A stretch of DNA of 64,000 nucleotides from Paractinoplanes aksuensis (GTDB taxonomy: Bacteria > Actinomycetota > Actinomycetes > Mycobacteriales > Micromonosporaceae), in contig NZ_JAMYJR010000032.1 in NCBI RefSeq assembly GCF_024137025.1, positions 62,001 through 126,000 of the forward strand, given 5' to 3'. This document shows, piece by piece, positions 7,862-15,382 of this stretch (within the stretch, counting starts at the first letter, position 1; each line of letters begins with the position of its first letter). The position numbers were made by a program, and so were the translations under genes. The notes under the pieces were generated by a model, which saw only the letters and a program-made list of their open reading frames with translations, made no database searches and was not told the origin of the DNA.

Positions 7862-7998
7862 CCGTCGGTCTTCGCGTCGCCTACTGGGATCATCAGCAGA
7901 TTGATCGGCAGCTGGCCGCTGCGGACGCCCTACTTCAGGCGCTCGATCCTGCTACACCGGCGAGACGCCTCGCTGACAGCTGAGCAAGACGGTCCCAC

Positions 7999-8034
7999 CG
8001 CGCCCCACCGACTTAGTCAGGTCAGTGGGGCGCG
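7999..8034 (-). terminator. Terminator of the small membrane-peptide gene
   Basis: CGCGCCCCAC and GAC pair with GTC and GTGGGGCGCG around an 8-nt loop. It starts about 11 bases beyond the stop of the minus-strand 35-residue gene. Confidence 0.7.
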
Positions 8035-8045
8035 TTACTGCAGGC

Positions 8046-8153
8046 TTACATGTAGTAGGGCGCCGTGGCACCTGCGCCAATCAGGATCGCCACGACGATG
8101 ATGATGCGGATCGCCACAGCTTGATTGAGCCGGAGCGAGATAGCGAAATTCAT
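8046..8153 (-). CDS. 35-residue hydrophobic membrane peptide
   Basis: A short gene with an ATG preceded by AAAGGGCAAGAA, a plausible ribosome site. The product starts MNFAISLRLNQAVAIR and continues with an almost uninterrupted hydrophobic helix (IIIVVAILIGAGATAP) ending PYYM. It looks like a single membrane-spanning peptide. A strong hairpin follows the stop, so the unit has a start signal, an ORF and a terminator. I do not recognise a family. Small membrane toxins, regulatory peptides and phage-derived peptides all have this shape. Its place in a decayed mobile island is compatible with any of these. Confidence 0.5.
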   Translation of the reverse strand: MNFAISLRLNQAVAIRIIIVVAILIGAGATAPYYM

Positions 8154-9455
8154 TTCTTGCCCTTTCTAGGCAGTTTGTCCGATTTGCATCCGGACGGACC
8201 TTTAGTAGCTCTCGTGTGGAAGCAACCGGAAGCGGGCAGGGGGGGGGTCGCAGTCCACCCCTGATTGAAGCTGGCGGGCATCCACATGAGAGCCGCGAGT
8301 GACAATACCTGATCGGGCTCAAGAACTGACGAAGGGCCTTCGCCAGCGCGCGTTTCCGCTGCAAACTCAGCCGCTTCGGGGACGAGTTCTATGGCACCGG
8401 CGCCAACGGAGACCGGGACGCGGGCGAAGTTGCATTCCAAATGGGGGTGGGGTAGCGGTGAGAATCGAGCAGGGCGCGCACACTGTGCGACGTTGACTGC
8501 ATGATGGTCATGCGGTCAACAGCGCCTAGGCGCTGCATCCGTGCGTATGCCTCGATCGAAGTTGATCGTGCGATTGGTTGGCGTTCCCTGGTTGCTTTAA
8601 GCAGCCGTCGCGGCTGGTAGACGTGTCTACAGGTGTCTACGAGCGTCTGCAGGAAGATCGGTTAGCCGCCCGCAAGCACGGTACCAGTAAGGCGACATCG
8701 CATTCCGCGCGCAGGTCATACCCTCGATTAGAAACCGGGTGGAAGTAGTTCCCTTGTTGGGGGTGCGGTATGCGCGCTGGCTCGCGCCGGGATTAAGCGG
8801 CTACTCGCCTACTTTGCGGCCGTCTGGCACGTCAAAAGCTATTGGCGAGGCATTCATTGGTTCACAAACTCCACCCGACAGTGCGGTCGCTATCAGCCTT
8901 ACCGTTTCAGTAAATGTCGTACCTGCGGGACGGCGTTTATGGTCCCCGGGATATTTTCGGTTAGAACTCTGTGCTAGATTCGTCCTACGCAGTCAAGCTG
9001 GCTAAGTCGGCTCTGACCTGCGGTGACAGCCCTGAGGCTTCGATCTGATGCATCCGGACGGACCTGGGCTCTGGGCCCCGCTGATCGCAGTCGGCGGGGC
9101 CCATCATTCTGTAGGCGCTGCGCGAGCGAATTGCGGAGCGTGAACACGTAGAGGCTACCTCTAGGCACGTGGCATCTACGTTCGTGTGTCGGGTGTTGGT
9201 CGCTAGCTCCCGCCAACTAATAGGTCCAGCTGACCCAACTAGAAACACCGAAACCCTGACATGATCAGCCTTGACGGCTTGACGTGCTGCGGTCATCGAC
9301 AGCCAACAAGCCCCTTCGGCATGCACAGAGCGTCGCTGCCGCTTGGCGTCCCGCTCTTGATGGGCGGGCATAGCCGACGATGTGCTTCTTCTGCCTAAAG
9401 GCGGTGATCTCCTCGCGCGGGCAGGCTTCGTCATGCTGCGCCGGCAAGGGGTCGC
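8154..9455. other. Lower-GC stretch without supported genes
   Basis: No reading frame here has coding character or recognisable motifs. It contains a run of nine G (8239-8247), a 17-bp direct repeat (TGCATCCGGACGGACCT at 8185-8201 and 9049-9065), closely spaced GTCTAC/GTCTGC repeats around 8615-8650, and a 9-bp-stem hairpin GGGCCCCGC/GCGGGGCCC at 9073-9102. Base composition is visibly less GC-rich than the surroundings, as expected for degraded transferred DNA. Confidence 0.6.
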
Positions 9456-9821
9456 TTGCGACCGAGCGCAGCTCGGCTTGCCCCTTGCCGGCGGACGGCG
9501 GAGAAGTGGCTGGAGAGTTTGCCGACCACTCAGTTCGCTCACGCCGCGTTCTACGTCGATCTGCTCGCTGAGCAAGGTCCACTGCTGGGTGAGCCGTACA
9601 CGAAGCAGCTCGATCGGAAGCTGCGCGAGCTGCGCTTTCACCTGGAACGGCGGTCAGTCCGAATCACTTACTGGATGGCGACTGACCGAAGGATCATTCT
9701 GTTGACGGTCTTCCACAAGACGCGCATGCGGGACGAGCGGGAGATCGAACGGGCGCGCCGGGCGTTGGCGCGGTGTGTCGACGAGGCGCACAAGGTCGAG
9801 GATGAGGAGGCTGGGTCATGA
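9456..9821 (+). CDS. HigB/Gp49-like RelE-superfamily toxin
   Basis: 121 residues as an open frame. The C-terminal two thirds match the phage-derived Gp49-like HigB family: DLLAEQGPLLGEPYTKQL, LRELRFHLERRSVRITYWMA, TDRRIILLTVFHKTRMRDE and a final Arg/Glu-rich helix (EIERARRALARC). Such toxins are ribosome-dependent mRNA nucleases. The stop overlaps the ATG of an HTH antitoxin gene, the usual higBA order. The start is uncertain: the only early candidate is TTG and the first 17 residues (MRPSAARLAPC...) do not resemble the family's N-terminal strand, while AEKWLESLP does. The 5' end may have been replaced, so the toxin could be inactive. Confidence 0.75.
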   Translation: MRPSAARLAPCRRTAEKWLESLPTTQFAHAAFYVDLLAEQGPLLGEPYTKQLDRKLRELRFHLERRSVRITYWMATDRRIILLTVFHKTRMRDEREIERARRALARCVDEAHKVEDEEAGS

Positions 9822-10105
9822 GCGAGAGTGGTGGCTGGGCCGCGATGCGCGAACGGCGGATGGCCGAGCTGGGTGCCGCAGAGGCGTACGACGCTGCGCG
9901 CCTGGCCTTTGAACTCGGCCGTTCTGTTCGAGAACTTCGTGAGCGCCGAGGCTGGAGCCAAACGCAGCTGGCGAAGGCATCGGGGATGACGCAGTCCGCG
10001 GTCGCTCGGTTCGAGGCCGGCGGAACGGTTCCTACGTTGTCGGTGCTGGAACGGCTGGCGACGGCATTGGACGTGCGACTCCGGGTGGGTTTCGAGGCCG
10101 CTTGA
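9818..10105 (+). CDS. XRE-family antitoxin (HigA-like)
   Basis: 95 residues, starting at an ATGA overlap with the toxin gene. The helix-turn-helix spans about residues 38-90: VRELRERRGWSQTQLAKASG, MTQSAVARFEAGGTVPTLS and VLERLATALDVRLRVGF, a classical XRE domain. The N-terminal 35 residues form a charged helix that probably contacts the toxin. HigA-type proteins neutralise the toxin and repress their own operon. It is the last gene before a direct-repeat copy at 10168. Confidence 0.85.
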   Translation: MSESGGWAAMRERRMAELGAAEAYDAARLAFELGRSVRELRERRGWSQTQLAKASGMTQSAVARFEAGGTVPTLSVLERLATALDVRLRVGFEAA

Positions 10106-10167
10106 ACCACGGCAACCTGTCGATGCTGCCGCAGCGGCACTCAGCGTGCCTCGCGGCGGGTCTATGA

Positions 10168-10240
10168 CCTGGCCAAATGTCCTGGCATCGGGATGCCGGG
10201 AACGACCATAGTCCGGTTCGCATGGTGCAACGTTCGGCCC
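10168..10240 (+). repeat. Direct repeat bracketing a 2.8-kb module, left copy
   Basis: It begins CTGGCCAAATGTCC and ends with 28 bp (10213-10240) identical to 13068-13095. The middle is alignable but diverged (GCCGG, then ACGA..AT). With the right copy it brackets the 155-residue-type protein, the 385-residue-type protein and the PIN/excisionase pair. Confidence 0.7.
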
Positions 10241-10329
10241 ACGTAGATCTTGTATGTGAACCGCAGCTCGGTGGTTCGCTGTCGTCGGCTGCTGGCGAAG
10301 CGCCGGAGGCGGTTCTCTATCCTGCGCGG

Positions 10330-10644
10330 GTGTCTTCGCTCAGTGATACCGAGATCGATTCCTTGGTCGCCGAGGCGGTTGTGGATTGCTACGACGAGCA
10401 TGAGCAGCTCAGTGGCCTGTTCGCCATGATTGAGGGCGATCTGGCGGTGCCGTTCGAGACCGAGGTTCTCGGCGTGCCGGTGGTGGTCCGGAAGGTGGAT
10501 CTGCGTTCGTCGGGGATCGTGGCGATCTGTCATCGTGGCCGGCTGCGGCAGGCGATCGGGATTCTGGATCTGCCGTTGCCGGATCCAGCGCCGGATGGTG
10601 CGCAGTGGATTGAGGCGTACCGGTGGTGGGTGGGCGCGCAGTGA
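10330..10644 (+). CDS. Small acidic protein of a conserved actinobacterial family (annotated elsewhere as calcium-binding)
   Basis: 104 residues from the GTG at 10330; the frame extends upstream through the repeat, but conserved-looking sequence starts at SLSDTEIDSLVAEAV. The core DEHEQLSGLFAMIEGDLAVP, FETEVLGVPVVVRKVDL, IVAICHRGRLRQAIGILDLPL and GAQWIEAYRWW match a small family of unknown role common in Streptomyces and relatives. I see no classic EF-hand despite the usual annotation. Its last four bases overlap the next gene, so the two are translationally coupled. The GTG start is an inference. Confidence 0.65.
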   Translation: MSSLSDTEIDSLVAEAVVDCYDEHEQLSGLFAMIEGDLAVPFETEVLGVPVVVRKVDLRSSGIVAICHRGRLRQAIGILDLPLPDPAPDGAQWIEAYRWWVGAQ

Positions 10645-11780
10645 GTGAGTACCAGTACTACGAGTTCGTGGCGCTTGACGAGGCTTTGACGGCGAAGCAG
10701 CAGGGCGAGTTGCGGGTGGTGTCGTCGCGGGGGCGGATCACGTCGTCGAGTTTCGTCAACGACTACCAGTGGGGCGATCTCAAGGCTGATCCGGCTAAGT
10801 GGATGGAGCGGTACTTCGACGCGCATCTGTATCTGGCGAACTGGGGCACGCGGCGGATCATGCTGAGACTGCCCCGAGCGGTGTTGGACCCGGAAGCGGT
10901 GGAGGGGTTCTGTGTCGGCGACTCGGCCGTATCCTGGGCGACCCGTACCCATGTGATCCTCGATTTTCGTAGTGAGGACGAGGGCGGCGACGAAGAATGG
11001 TGGGACGAGGAAGGACGGCTCGCGGCGATAGTGCCGGTCCGGGCGGAGTTGGCCGGCGGTGATCGACGGCTGCTGTATCTGGCTTGGCTGCTGTGTGTGC
11101 AGAACCGTGAGTTGAATGATGAAGAGCCGGAGCCACCGGTCCCGGCCGGGCTGGCGAAGCTGAGCGGGCCGTTGCGGGCCTTGGCCGACTTCCTTCGCCT
11201 GGATCCCGATCTGCTGGCCGCGGCGTCGGCGGCGAGCCGGCCGTTGAATGAGAAGGAGCCTTCCGTCGCCGACTCGCGCCGGTGGGTCAAGTCCCTGCCG
11301 GCGGCGGACAAGGACGAGGTGTTGCTGCGGGTGTTGCGTGGTGAGGCCGGGTTGCTGCGGTCGGAGTTGCTGCGGCGGTTTCATGGCGTGACGGAGGAAT
11401 CGCCTGCCGGAGAAGGACGGACCGCTGGGGAATTGCTCGCCGCTGCTGAGGAACGTTGGTCTGTGCGGCAGCTGCAGAAGCGGGAGCGAGAGGCGGCCGA
11501 GCGTCAGCGTCGTGCGGAAGCGGCCGCTGCGGCTCGCGAGCTGCGCTTGGACGAGTTGGCGCGGAACCCGGTCCGCACGTGGAACCAGGTGGACGAGTTG
11601 ATCGCGGCCAAACGTCCGAAGGACTACGACACGGCGGTGACCCTGCTTTTGGATCTTCAGGCGCTGGCGGTACGGGAGGGTGAGATCTTCGAGTTCGCGG
11701 AGCAGATGGCGCGGCTGCGGGGGCGTCATGCGCGTAAGCCGAGCCTGATCGACCGTTTCGACCGGGCCCGGCTTGGCTGA
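10641..11780 (+). CDS. Conserved hypothetical protein paired with the upstream small protein
   Basis: 379 residues. The GTG at 10641 was chosen because it overlaps the preceding stop (GTGA) and gives VSEYQYYEFVALDEALT; a GTG six codons earlier is possible. The N-terminal half is globular (RVVSSRGRITSSSFVNDYQWG, ADPAKWMERYFDAHLYLANW). Residues about 265-325 are a long Arg/Glu/Ala-rich coiled coil (RQLQKREREAAERQRRAEAA) leading to an alpha-helical C-terminus. I recognise it only as an actinobacterial protein that co-occurs with the upstream small protein. No catalytic motif is evident. Confidence 0.75.
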   Translation: MSEYQYYEFVALDEALTAKQQGELRVVSSRGRITSSSFVNDYQWGDLKADPAKWMERYFDAHLYLANWGTRRIMLRLPRAVLDPEAVEGFCVGDSAVSWATRTHVILDFRSEDEGGDEEWWDEEGRLAAIVPVRAELAGGDRRLLYLAWLLCVQNRELNDEEPEPPVPAGLAKLSGPLRALADFLRLDPDLLAAASAASRPLNEKEPSVADSRRWVKSLPAADKDEVLLRVLRGEAGLLRSELLRRFHGVTEESPAGEGRTAGELLAAAEERWSVRQLQKREREAAERQRRAEAAAAARELRLDELARNPVRTWNQVDELIAAKRPKDYDTAVTLLLDLQALAVREGEIFEFAEQMARLRGRHARKPSLIDRFDRARLG

Positions 11781-11868
11781 TTCAGCTGCCAGGGTAGCGA
11801 GGTCGTCCTGGTCATCGGCAGCCGTATGCCCGGCTATCGGGCGCTGGGCTGCGCCAAGCCGTAGCGGC

Positions 11869-11902
11869 TTTCGGATTTTTCGAATAGCGGTATGCTGGCT
11901 TC
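11869..11902 (+). promoter_or_regulatory. Promoter of the antitoxin/PIN pair (leaderless)
   Basis: TATGCT (11891-11896) is a good -10 located six bases before the ATG, so transcription should start at or next to the start codon and the mRNA is probably leaderless. A weak -35 (TTTCGG, 11869-11874) lies 16 bp upstream. No ribosome site precedes the ATG, which agrees. Confidence 0.5.
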
Positions 11903-12373
11903 ATGTCGAGCACCCTGCGTGAACGGACCGTTCTGCCGCCGGAAAACCCCGCTGAGCTGGTGCGCTTCGCTCGGGGTCTGGCCGATGCCGAGGCCCCGGC
12001 GCCAGCGAAACTGGTGGGCCCGGACGGTTCGCAGCTCGACATCCCGGCCGAACTCTACGAGCTGCTGCGCGACGTCGTCGGCGCCCTGTCCCAGGGCATG
12101 GCCATCTCGATCGCCCCGCACAACACGATGCTGACCACCCAGGAAGCCGCTGACCTGCTCAACATCTCACGACCTACGCTGGTCCGCCTGCTCACCGACG
12201 GCGAGATCCCGCACAGCCTGCGCGGCCGGCACCGGCGAGTTCTGCTGCGTGACATCCTCGACTACTCCGAACGCACCCGCACCGAACGCCGCCGCGCCCT
12301 GGACCAGATGGCCGCCGACGCCGAGGACGACGACCTGTACGAGATCACCCTCGATTCCCCGCCGTCGAGGTGA
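11903..12373 (+). CDS. Excisionase-type HTH antitoxin
   Basis: 156 residues. After an N-terminal region with a helix resembling an oligomerisation segment (QLDIPAELYELLRDVVGALS) comes a MerR/excisionase-like DNA-binding domain at about 77-115: MLTTQEAADLLNISRPTLVR, LLTDGEIPHSLRGRHRRVLL and RDILDYSERT. The C-terminus is strongly acidic (AADAEDDDLYEITLD), like many antitoxins. It is followed 9 bp later by a PIN-domain gene, the arrangement of actinobacterial type II modules. It should neutralise the PIN toxin and autoregulate. The -10 box six bases upstream implies leaderless translation. Confidence 0.8.
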   Translation: MSSTLRERTVLPPENPAELVRFARGLADAEAPAPAKLVGPDGSQLDIPAELYELLRDVVGALSQGMAISIAPHNTMLTTQEAADLLNISRPTLVRLLTDGEIPHSLRGRHRRVLLRDILDYSERTRTERRRALDQMAADAEDDDLYEITLDSPPSR

Positions 12374-12382
12374 CAGCCAGTC

Positions 12383-12952
12383 ATGGTGGCGTTCCCCGCG
12401 TTCCTTGACACCTGCGTGCTCTACCCGGCCTACCTCTGTGACACGCTGCTTCGCCTCGCCGAAGCCTCCGCGTACCGGCCGCTCTGGTCGGCCGACGTCT
12501 TCGCCGAACTGCGGCGCAACCTCATCGGCCGTGGGTTGCAGCCGGATCGGGTCGATCGGCGGCTCGGTCAGATGAGCCGGTCATTCCCCGACGCCCTGGT
12601 CACAGGCTACGAGTCACTCATTGACGGTATGACGAACCATCCCAAGGACCGGCATATTCTGGCTGCCGCCGTGCGCGCCAAGGCCGAAGTCATCGTCACC
12701 TTCAACCTCAACGATTTCCCCGAGCCTGCCCTCAAGCCCTATGACATCGCAGCCATCCACCCCGACGACTTCCTCCTCGATCAACTCGATCTCTACCCGG
12801 GCTTGACCATGGACGTGCTTCGTCACCAAGCCGCGTCCTACCGGCGAGCGCCGAACACCGTGCCGGAGGTCCTCGTCCTTCTGCAGCGCACCGGCGTGCC
12901 CAAATTTTCGGCTGAAGTGCGACGCCATCTTGGTCCCCCGGCAGCTTGGTAG
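12383..12952 (+). CDS. PIN-domain toxin (VapC-like ribonuclease)
   Basis: 189 residues. The PIN signature is intact: FLDTCVLYPAYLCD (first Asp), DVFAELRRNL (Glu), NHPKDRHILAAAVRAKAEV (Asp and Arg) and VTFNLNDFP (last acidic site). A family-typical C-terminal helical extension carries LDQLDLYPG and VLRHQAASYRRAPNTV. PIN toxins are Mg-dependent RNases that cut tRNA, rRNA or mRNA. The length of about 190 residues matches the longer actinobacterial PIN toxins partnered by excisionase-type antitoxins. All catalytic acidic residues are present, so it is likely active. Confidence 0.88.
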   Translation: MVAFPAFLDTCVLYPAYLCDTLLRLAEASAYRPLWSADVFAELRRNLIGRGLQPDRVDRRLGQMSRSFPDALVTGYESLIDGMTNHPKDRHILAAAVRAKAEVIVTFNLNDFPEPALKPYDIAAIHPDDFLLDQLDLYPGLTMDVLRHQAASYRRAPNTVPEVLVLLQRTGVPKFSAEVRRHLGPPAAW

Positions 12953-13002
12953 CGCAGCGGTCCGAGGTTGCTGAGGGCGGGTACAAATCAGGCTAACGGG
13001 CT

Positions 13003-13095
13003 GGCCAAATATCCCTTGAGATGGCCAAACGTCCCGGTAATGGAGCGCCGGTGACGATGATCGGGCGGTTCGCATGGTGCAACGTTCGGCCCACT
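13003..13095 (+). repeat. Direct repeat bracketing a 2.8-kb module, right copy
   Basis: It contains two TGGCCAAA(T/C).TCCC motifs (13003 and 13022) and ends with 28 bp identical to 10213-10240. Its last six bases overlap the right copy of the longer island-flanking repeat, so two repeat systems meet here. Confidence 0.7.
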
Positions 13096-13177
13096 ATTCC
13101 TGCTCCGGGGGCGACCCCCGGAAACCCCACGTTACGGTGGGCGCGCTCGGCGGGCTGGTGGCGCTGCGTCGGGCTTG
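13090..13177 (+). repeat. Direct repeat flanking the accessory island, right copy
   Basis: It is identical to 7463-7514 over the first 52 bp and similar to about 13177. Unlike the left copy, the DNA before it is not a tRNA. If the pair are attachment sites, the intervening element is about 5.6 kb. Confidence 0.75.
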
Positions 13178-13206
13178 CGGCCTTCGGCCGGCTGTTCGGC
13201 GCGTTG

Positions 13207-13524
13207 CTATCGGCGGGTTCTTCGTAACTCCGTCGCCTTCAGCGCGAGGTCCTCGGCGGCGCGGCCGAAAGCGGGAGCAGCGCCTTCCTCGTCGCAACAC
13301 GGCGGTTTGGTCCGCTTCTCCGATGGCTCCGGCTCGTGACCGACCAGGCGGTACAGCTCGGCGTAGATGTTGAAATCGGGGTCGGTGTCATCGTGATCGG
13401 CCACCAGGAGAAGCCACGCGGTCTCCTGCGACTCGAACGCAACGATGACGCGCAGGCGCGCACCCAGATGTTTGTCGCACAGCCTCTCGAGCGGATCCGC
13501 CCCGGTGAAGGGTAGGAGAGCGCA
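13207..13524 (-). pseudogene. 5'-truncated conserved hypothetical gene
   Basis: The frame reads ALLPFTGADPLERLCDKHLG, then LRVIVAFESQETAWLLLVAD, DPDFNIYAELYRLVGHEPEP and a charged C-terminal tail. This is clearly protein-like and unlike the out-of-frame sequence upstream. No start codon fits before it; the frame runs into Arg-rich, non-coding-like sequence around 13530 where a plus-strand relic begins. I interpret it as the C-terminal about 105 residues of a gene cut by recombination. I do not know the function. The acidic, aromatic composition is compatible with an immunity or antitoxin-like protein. Confidence 0.5.
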
Positions 13525-13536
13525 GCCCGTCCGGAA

Positions 13537-13824
13537 ACGGCGTTCGGATGTACTGGGGCAGCACCGCCGTATTCGATGGGTTGTGGGAGCGGCGTTGGCG
13601 TTGGGTGTGATCGCCTCCACGGTGGCCAACGTGCTGCGCGCCGTGATGATCCGATCAGCCGGACCATCACGGCGTGGCTGCCGCCGGTGCTGCTGTTCAC
13701 CGTGGAACTGATCTTGTGCGTGCCGGTGCGCCGCCGCTGGCTGGCCACCGTTCGGCTTACACCCTGTGATCCGGTAGCCCGTGGCGGCTCGGTTGGGCTG
13801 ACCGCCGGGCTGCGGAGGCCTTGA
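13537..13824 (+). pseudogene. Frameshifted DUF2637/SpdB-like conjugative-transfer gene
   Basis: Frame A gives RRIRWVVGAALALGVIASTV and ANVLRAV. After a frameshift near 13652, frame B continues DPISRTITAWLPPVLLFTVE and LILCVPVRRRWLA. Joined, they form the two-helix DUF2637 membrane domain of SpdB-like spread proteins from actinomycete integrative conjugative elements and plasmids. The N-terminus and long cytoplasmic C-terminus are missing. With the integrase stub it shows that an AICE-type element once occupied this region. Confidence 0.65.
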
Positions 13825-14014
13825 CCTCGTGGTTGGACGGCGCCGACCGGGGTTCGTATCGGCCAGGCGTAGGTGTCCCCCACGCTGACGCGTGCGCTGG
13901 GCACCGGTTCGGACAAGCGGCCTGAGCAGCGCATTAATGATCGTCTCAGATTCGCTGGGTACGAAGTCGGCGTCAGACAAGCGAGGTAATCCATCGGCAG
14001 GGAGAGAGACTGAA

Positions 14015-15178
14015 ATGAAGCCCATGGGACGCCGCAGTTTCCTGGCCGCCGCCACGGCACTCGGTATCGGCGCCGGGGTGTCCTCGCATGCCGTTGCCTC
14101 GGCCGCGAGCGACAACAAGAAGGCTCCGGACCAGGCTCCGGAGCAGAACGCGGGCAAGACCGCGGAGATTTACCAGCGAGACCGGGACCTGCCCTTCATC
14201 GGCACGGAGGAGACATTTTCGACTCCTACGTTGTTGAAGCTGAACTCCATCAATGAGGATCACATCGCGTTCCTCAAGGAAATTGGTCTCGCGGATCTGG
14301 GCCGGCGCCGCATCGGCGATATGGACGCGGGGGGACTCGACGTTCAAATCCTCTCTGCTCATACGCCGTCCGTGCAAAATGTCCCCGGGAAAAGGGGCAT
14401 CGACCTTGCCTATCGTCTCAACCGGCAACTGGTGGACGGGCCGATCGCCAAATATCCGGGTCGCTTCAAGGCTTTCGCCACTTTGCCCCTGCAGAGCCCG
14501 GAGGCGGCGGCGGACGAACTGGAGCGCTCGGTGCGGGAAGATGGCTTCCTGGGTGCGCTGACCAACGGGCACATCACGAAGAAGTATCTCGACCATCCCG
14601 ATTTCGAGCCTGTGCTGGCCCGTGCCGTTGCTCTCGATGTGCCGATCTATCTGCATCCCGGCTATCCGGCGGACGAGATCTTCAAGATTCTCTACAGCAC
14701 CACCCGGTCTCAGTACACAAAAGAATTCCAGCCCTACATTTTCAGCGGGTCTGGATATGGCTGGCACCAGGAGGTTCTGACTCAGTGCATCCGGATGATC
14801 ACGTACGGGGTTTTCGACCGATTCCCCGAACTGAAGATCATCATCGGTCACATGGGCGAAGGTCTTCCCTTCTACTACGAGCGGATCATCAACGACATGG
14901 GTGAGCCGACCGAAAGTTCGCTCAAGAAGCCTTTCGGGCGATACTTCCAGGACAACTTCTGGTTCACGACCAGCGCATTCCCCCAGACCGAGCTGCTCGA
15001 TCTTCTGCTGAAGCACGTGAGTGTGGATCGGGTGATGTTCGCGACCGACTACCCGTTCGCGGACATCAAGGCGCAGACCGACTGGTTCCGCGGAGTCGAT
15101 CTGCCCCGGGAGGACAAGGAGAAGATTGCGTTCCGAAATGCCGAGAAACTCTTCAGAATGAAAATGCCCGTGAAGTGA
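14015..15178 (+). CDS. Tat-exported amidohydrolase (amidohydrolase 2 / decarboxylase-like)
   Basis: 387 residues. The ATG at 14015 follows GGGAGAGAG. A twin-arginine signal (GRRSFLAAATALGIGAGVSS) opens the protein. The rest is a metal-dependent TIM barrel of the amidohydrolase-2 type (ACMSD and resorcylate decarboxylase relatives): GGLDVQILSAHTPSVQ, YPGRFKAFATLPLQSPE, VPIYLHPGYP (metal His), LKIIIGHMGEGLPFYYERI (His) and VMFATDYPF (Asp). Such enzymes hydrolyse or decarboxylate aromatic and cyclic acids. Export by Tat is unusual for the family. Codon third positions are less GC-rich than in neighbours, suggesting acquisition with the preceding island. The substrate is unknown. Confidence 0.85.
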   Translation: MKPMGRRSFLAAATALGIGAGVSSHAVASAASDNKKAPDQAPEQNAGKTAEIYQRDRDLPFIGTEETFSTPTLLKLNSINEDHIAFLKEIGLADLGRRRIGDMDAGGLDVQILSAHTPSVQNVPGKRGIDLAYRLNRQLVDGPIAKYPGRFKAFATLPLQSPEAAADELERSVREDGFLGALTNGHITKKYLDHPDFEPVLARAVALDVPIYLHPGYPADEIFKILYSTTRSQYTKEFQPYIFSGSGYGWHQEVLTQCIRMITYGVFDRFPELKIIIGHMGEGLPFYYERIINDMGEPTESSLKKPFGRYFQDNFWFTTSAFPQTELLDLLLKHVSVDRVMFATDYPFADIKAQTDWFRGVDLPREDKEKIAFRNAEKLFRMKMPVK

Positions 15179-15382
15179 TGCGTCGGCGTCAGTAGCGATT
15201 CTCCCAAGATTCCGGTCGACCTGCCGAAGGTCGGTGACCGGCTCGTAGCGTTACGTGCTGTGGCCGGGGCCTCCGTCCGACGTAGCCGTCCGAGGTGTTC
15301 CTCGCCGCCCGATGGGGCATGGTGGGTCAAGCGCCGTGAGAGAGATCGAGCGGGGCGTGATCGTGCTGGGCGGCGAAGAGGG

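Noticed and set aside
8239..8247. Run of nine G as a possible phase-variation tract
   Set aside because: No gene or promoter that could be switched is recognisable around it.
8739..9005. 88-codon plus-strand frame
   Set aside because: No ribosome site, motif or codon bias supports it; probably chance in lower-GC DNA.
8985..9641. 218-codon minus-strand frame in the accessory island
   Set aside because: It overlaps the HigB-like toxin and crosses a hairpin and repeat; it has no coherent domain.
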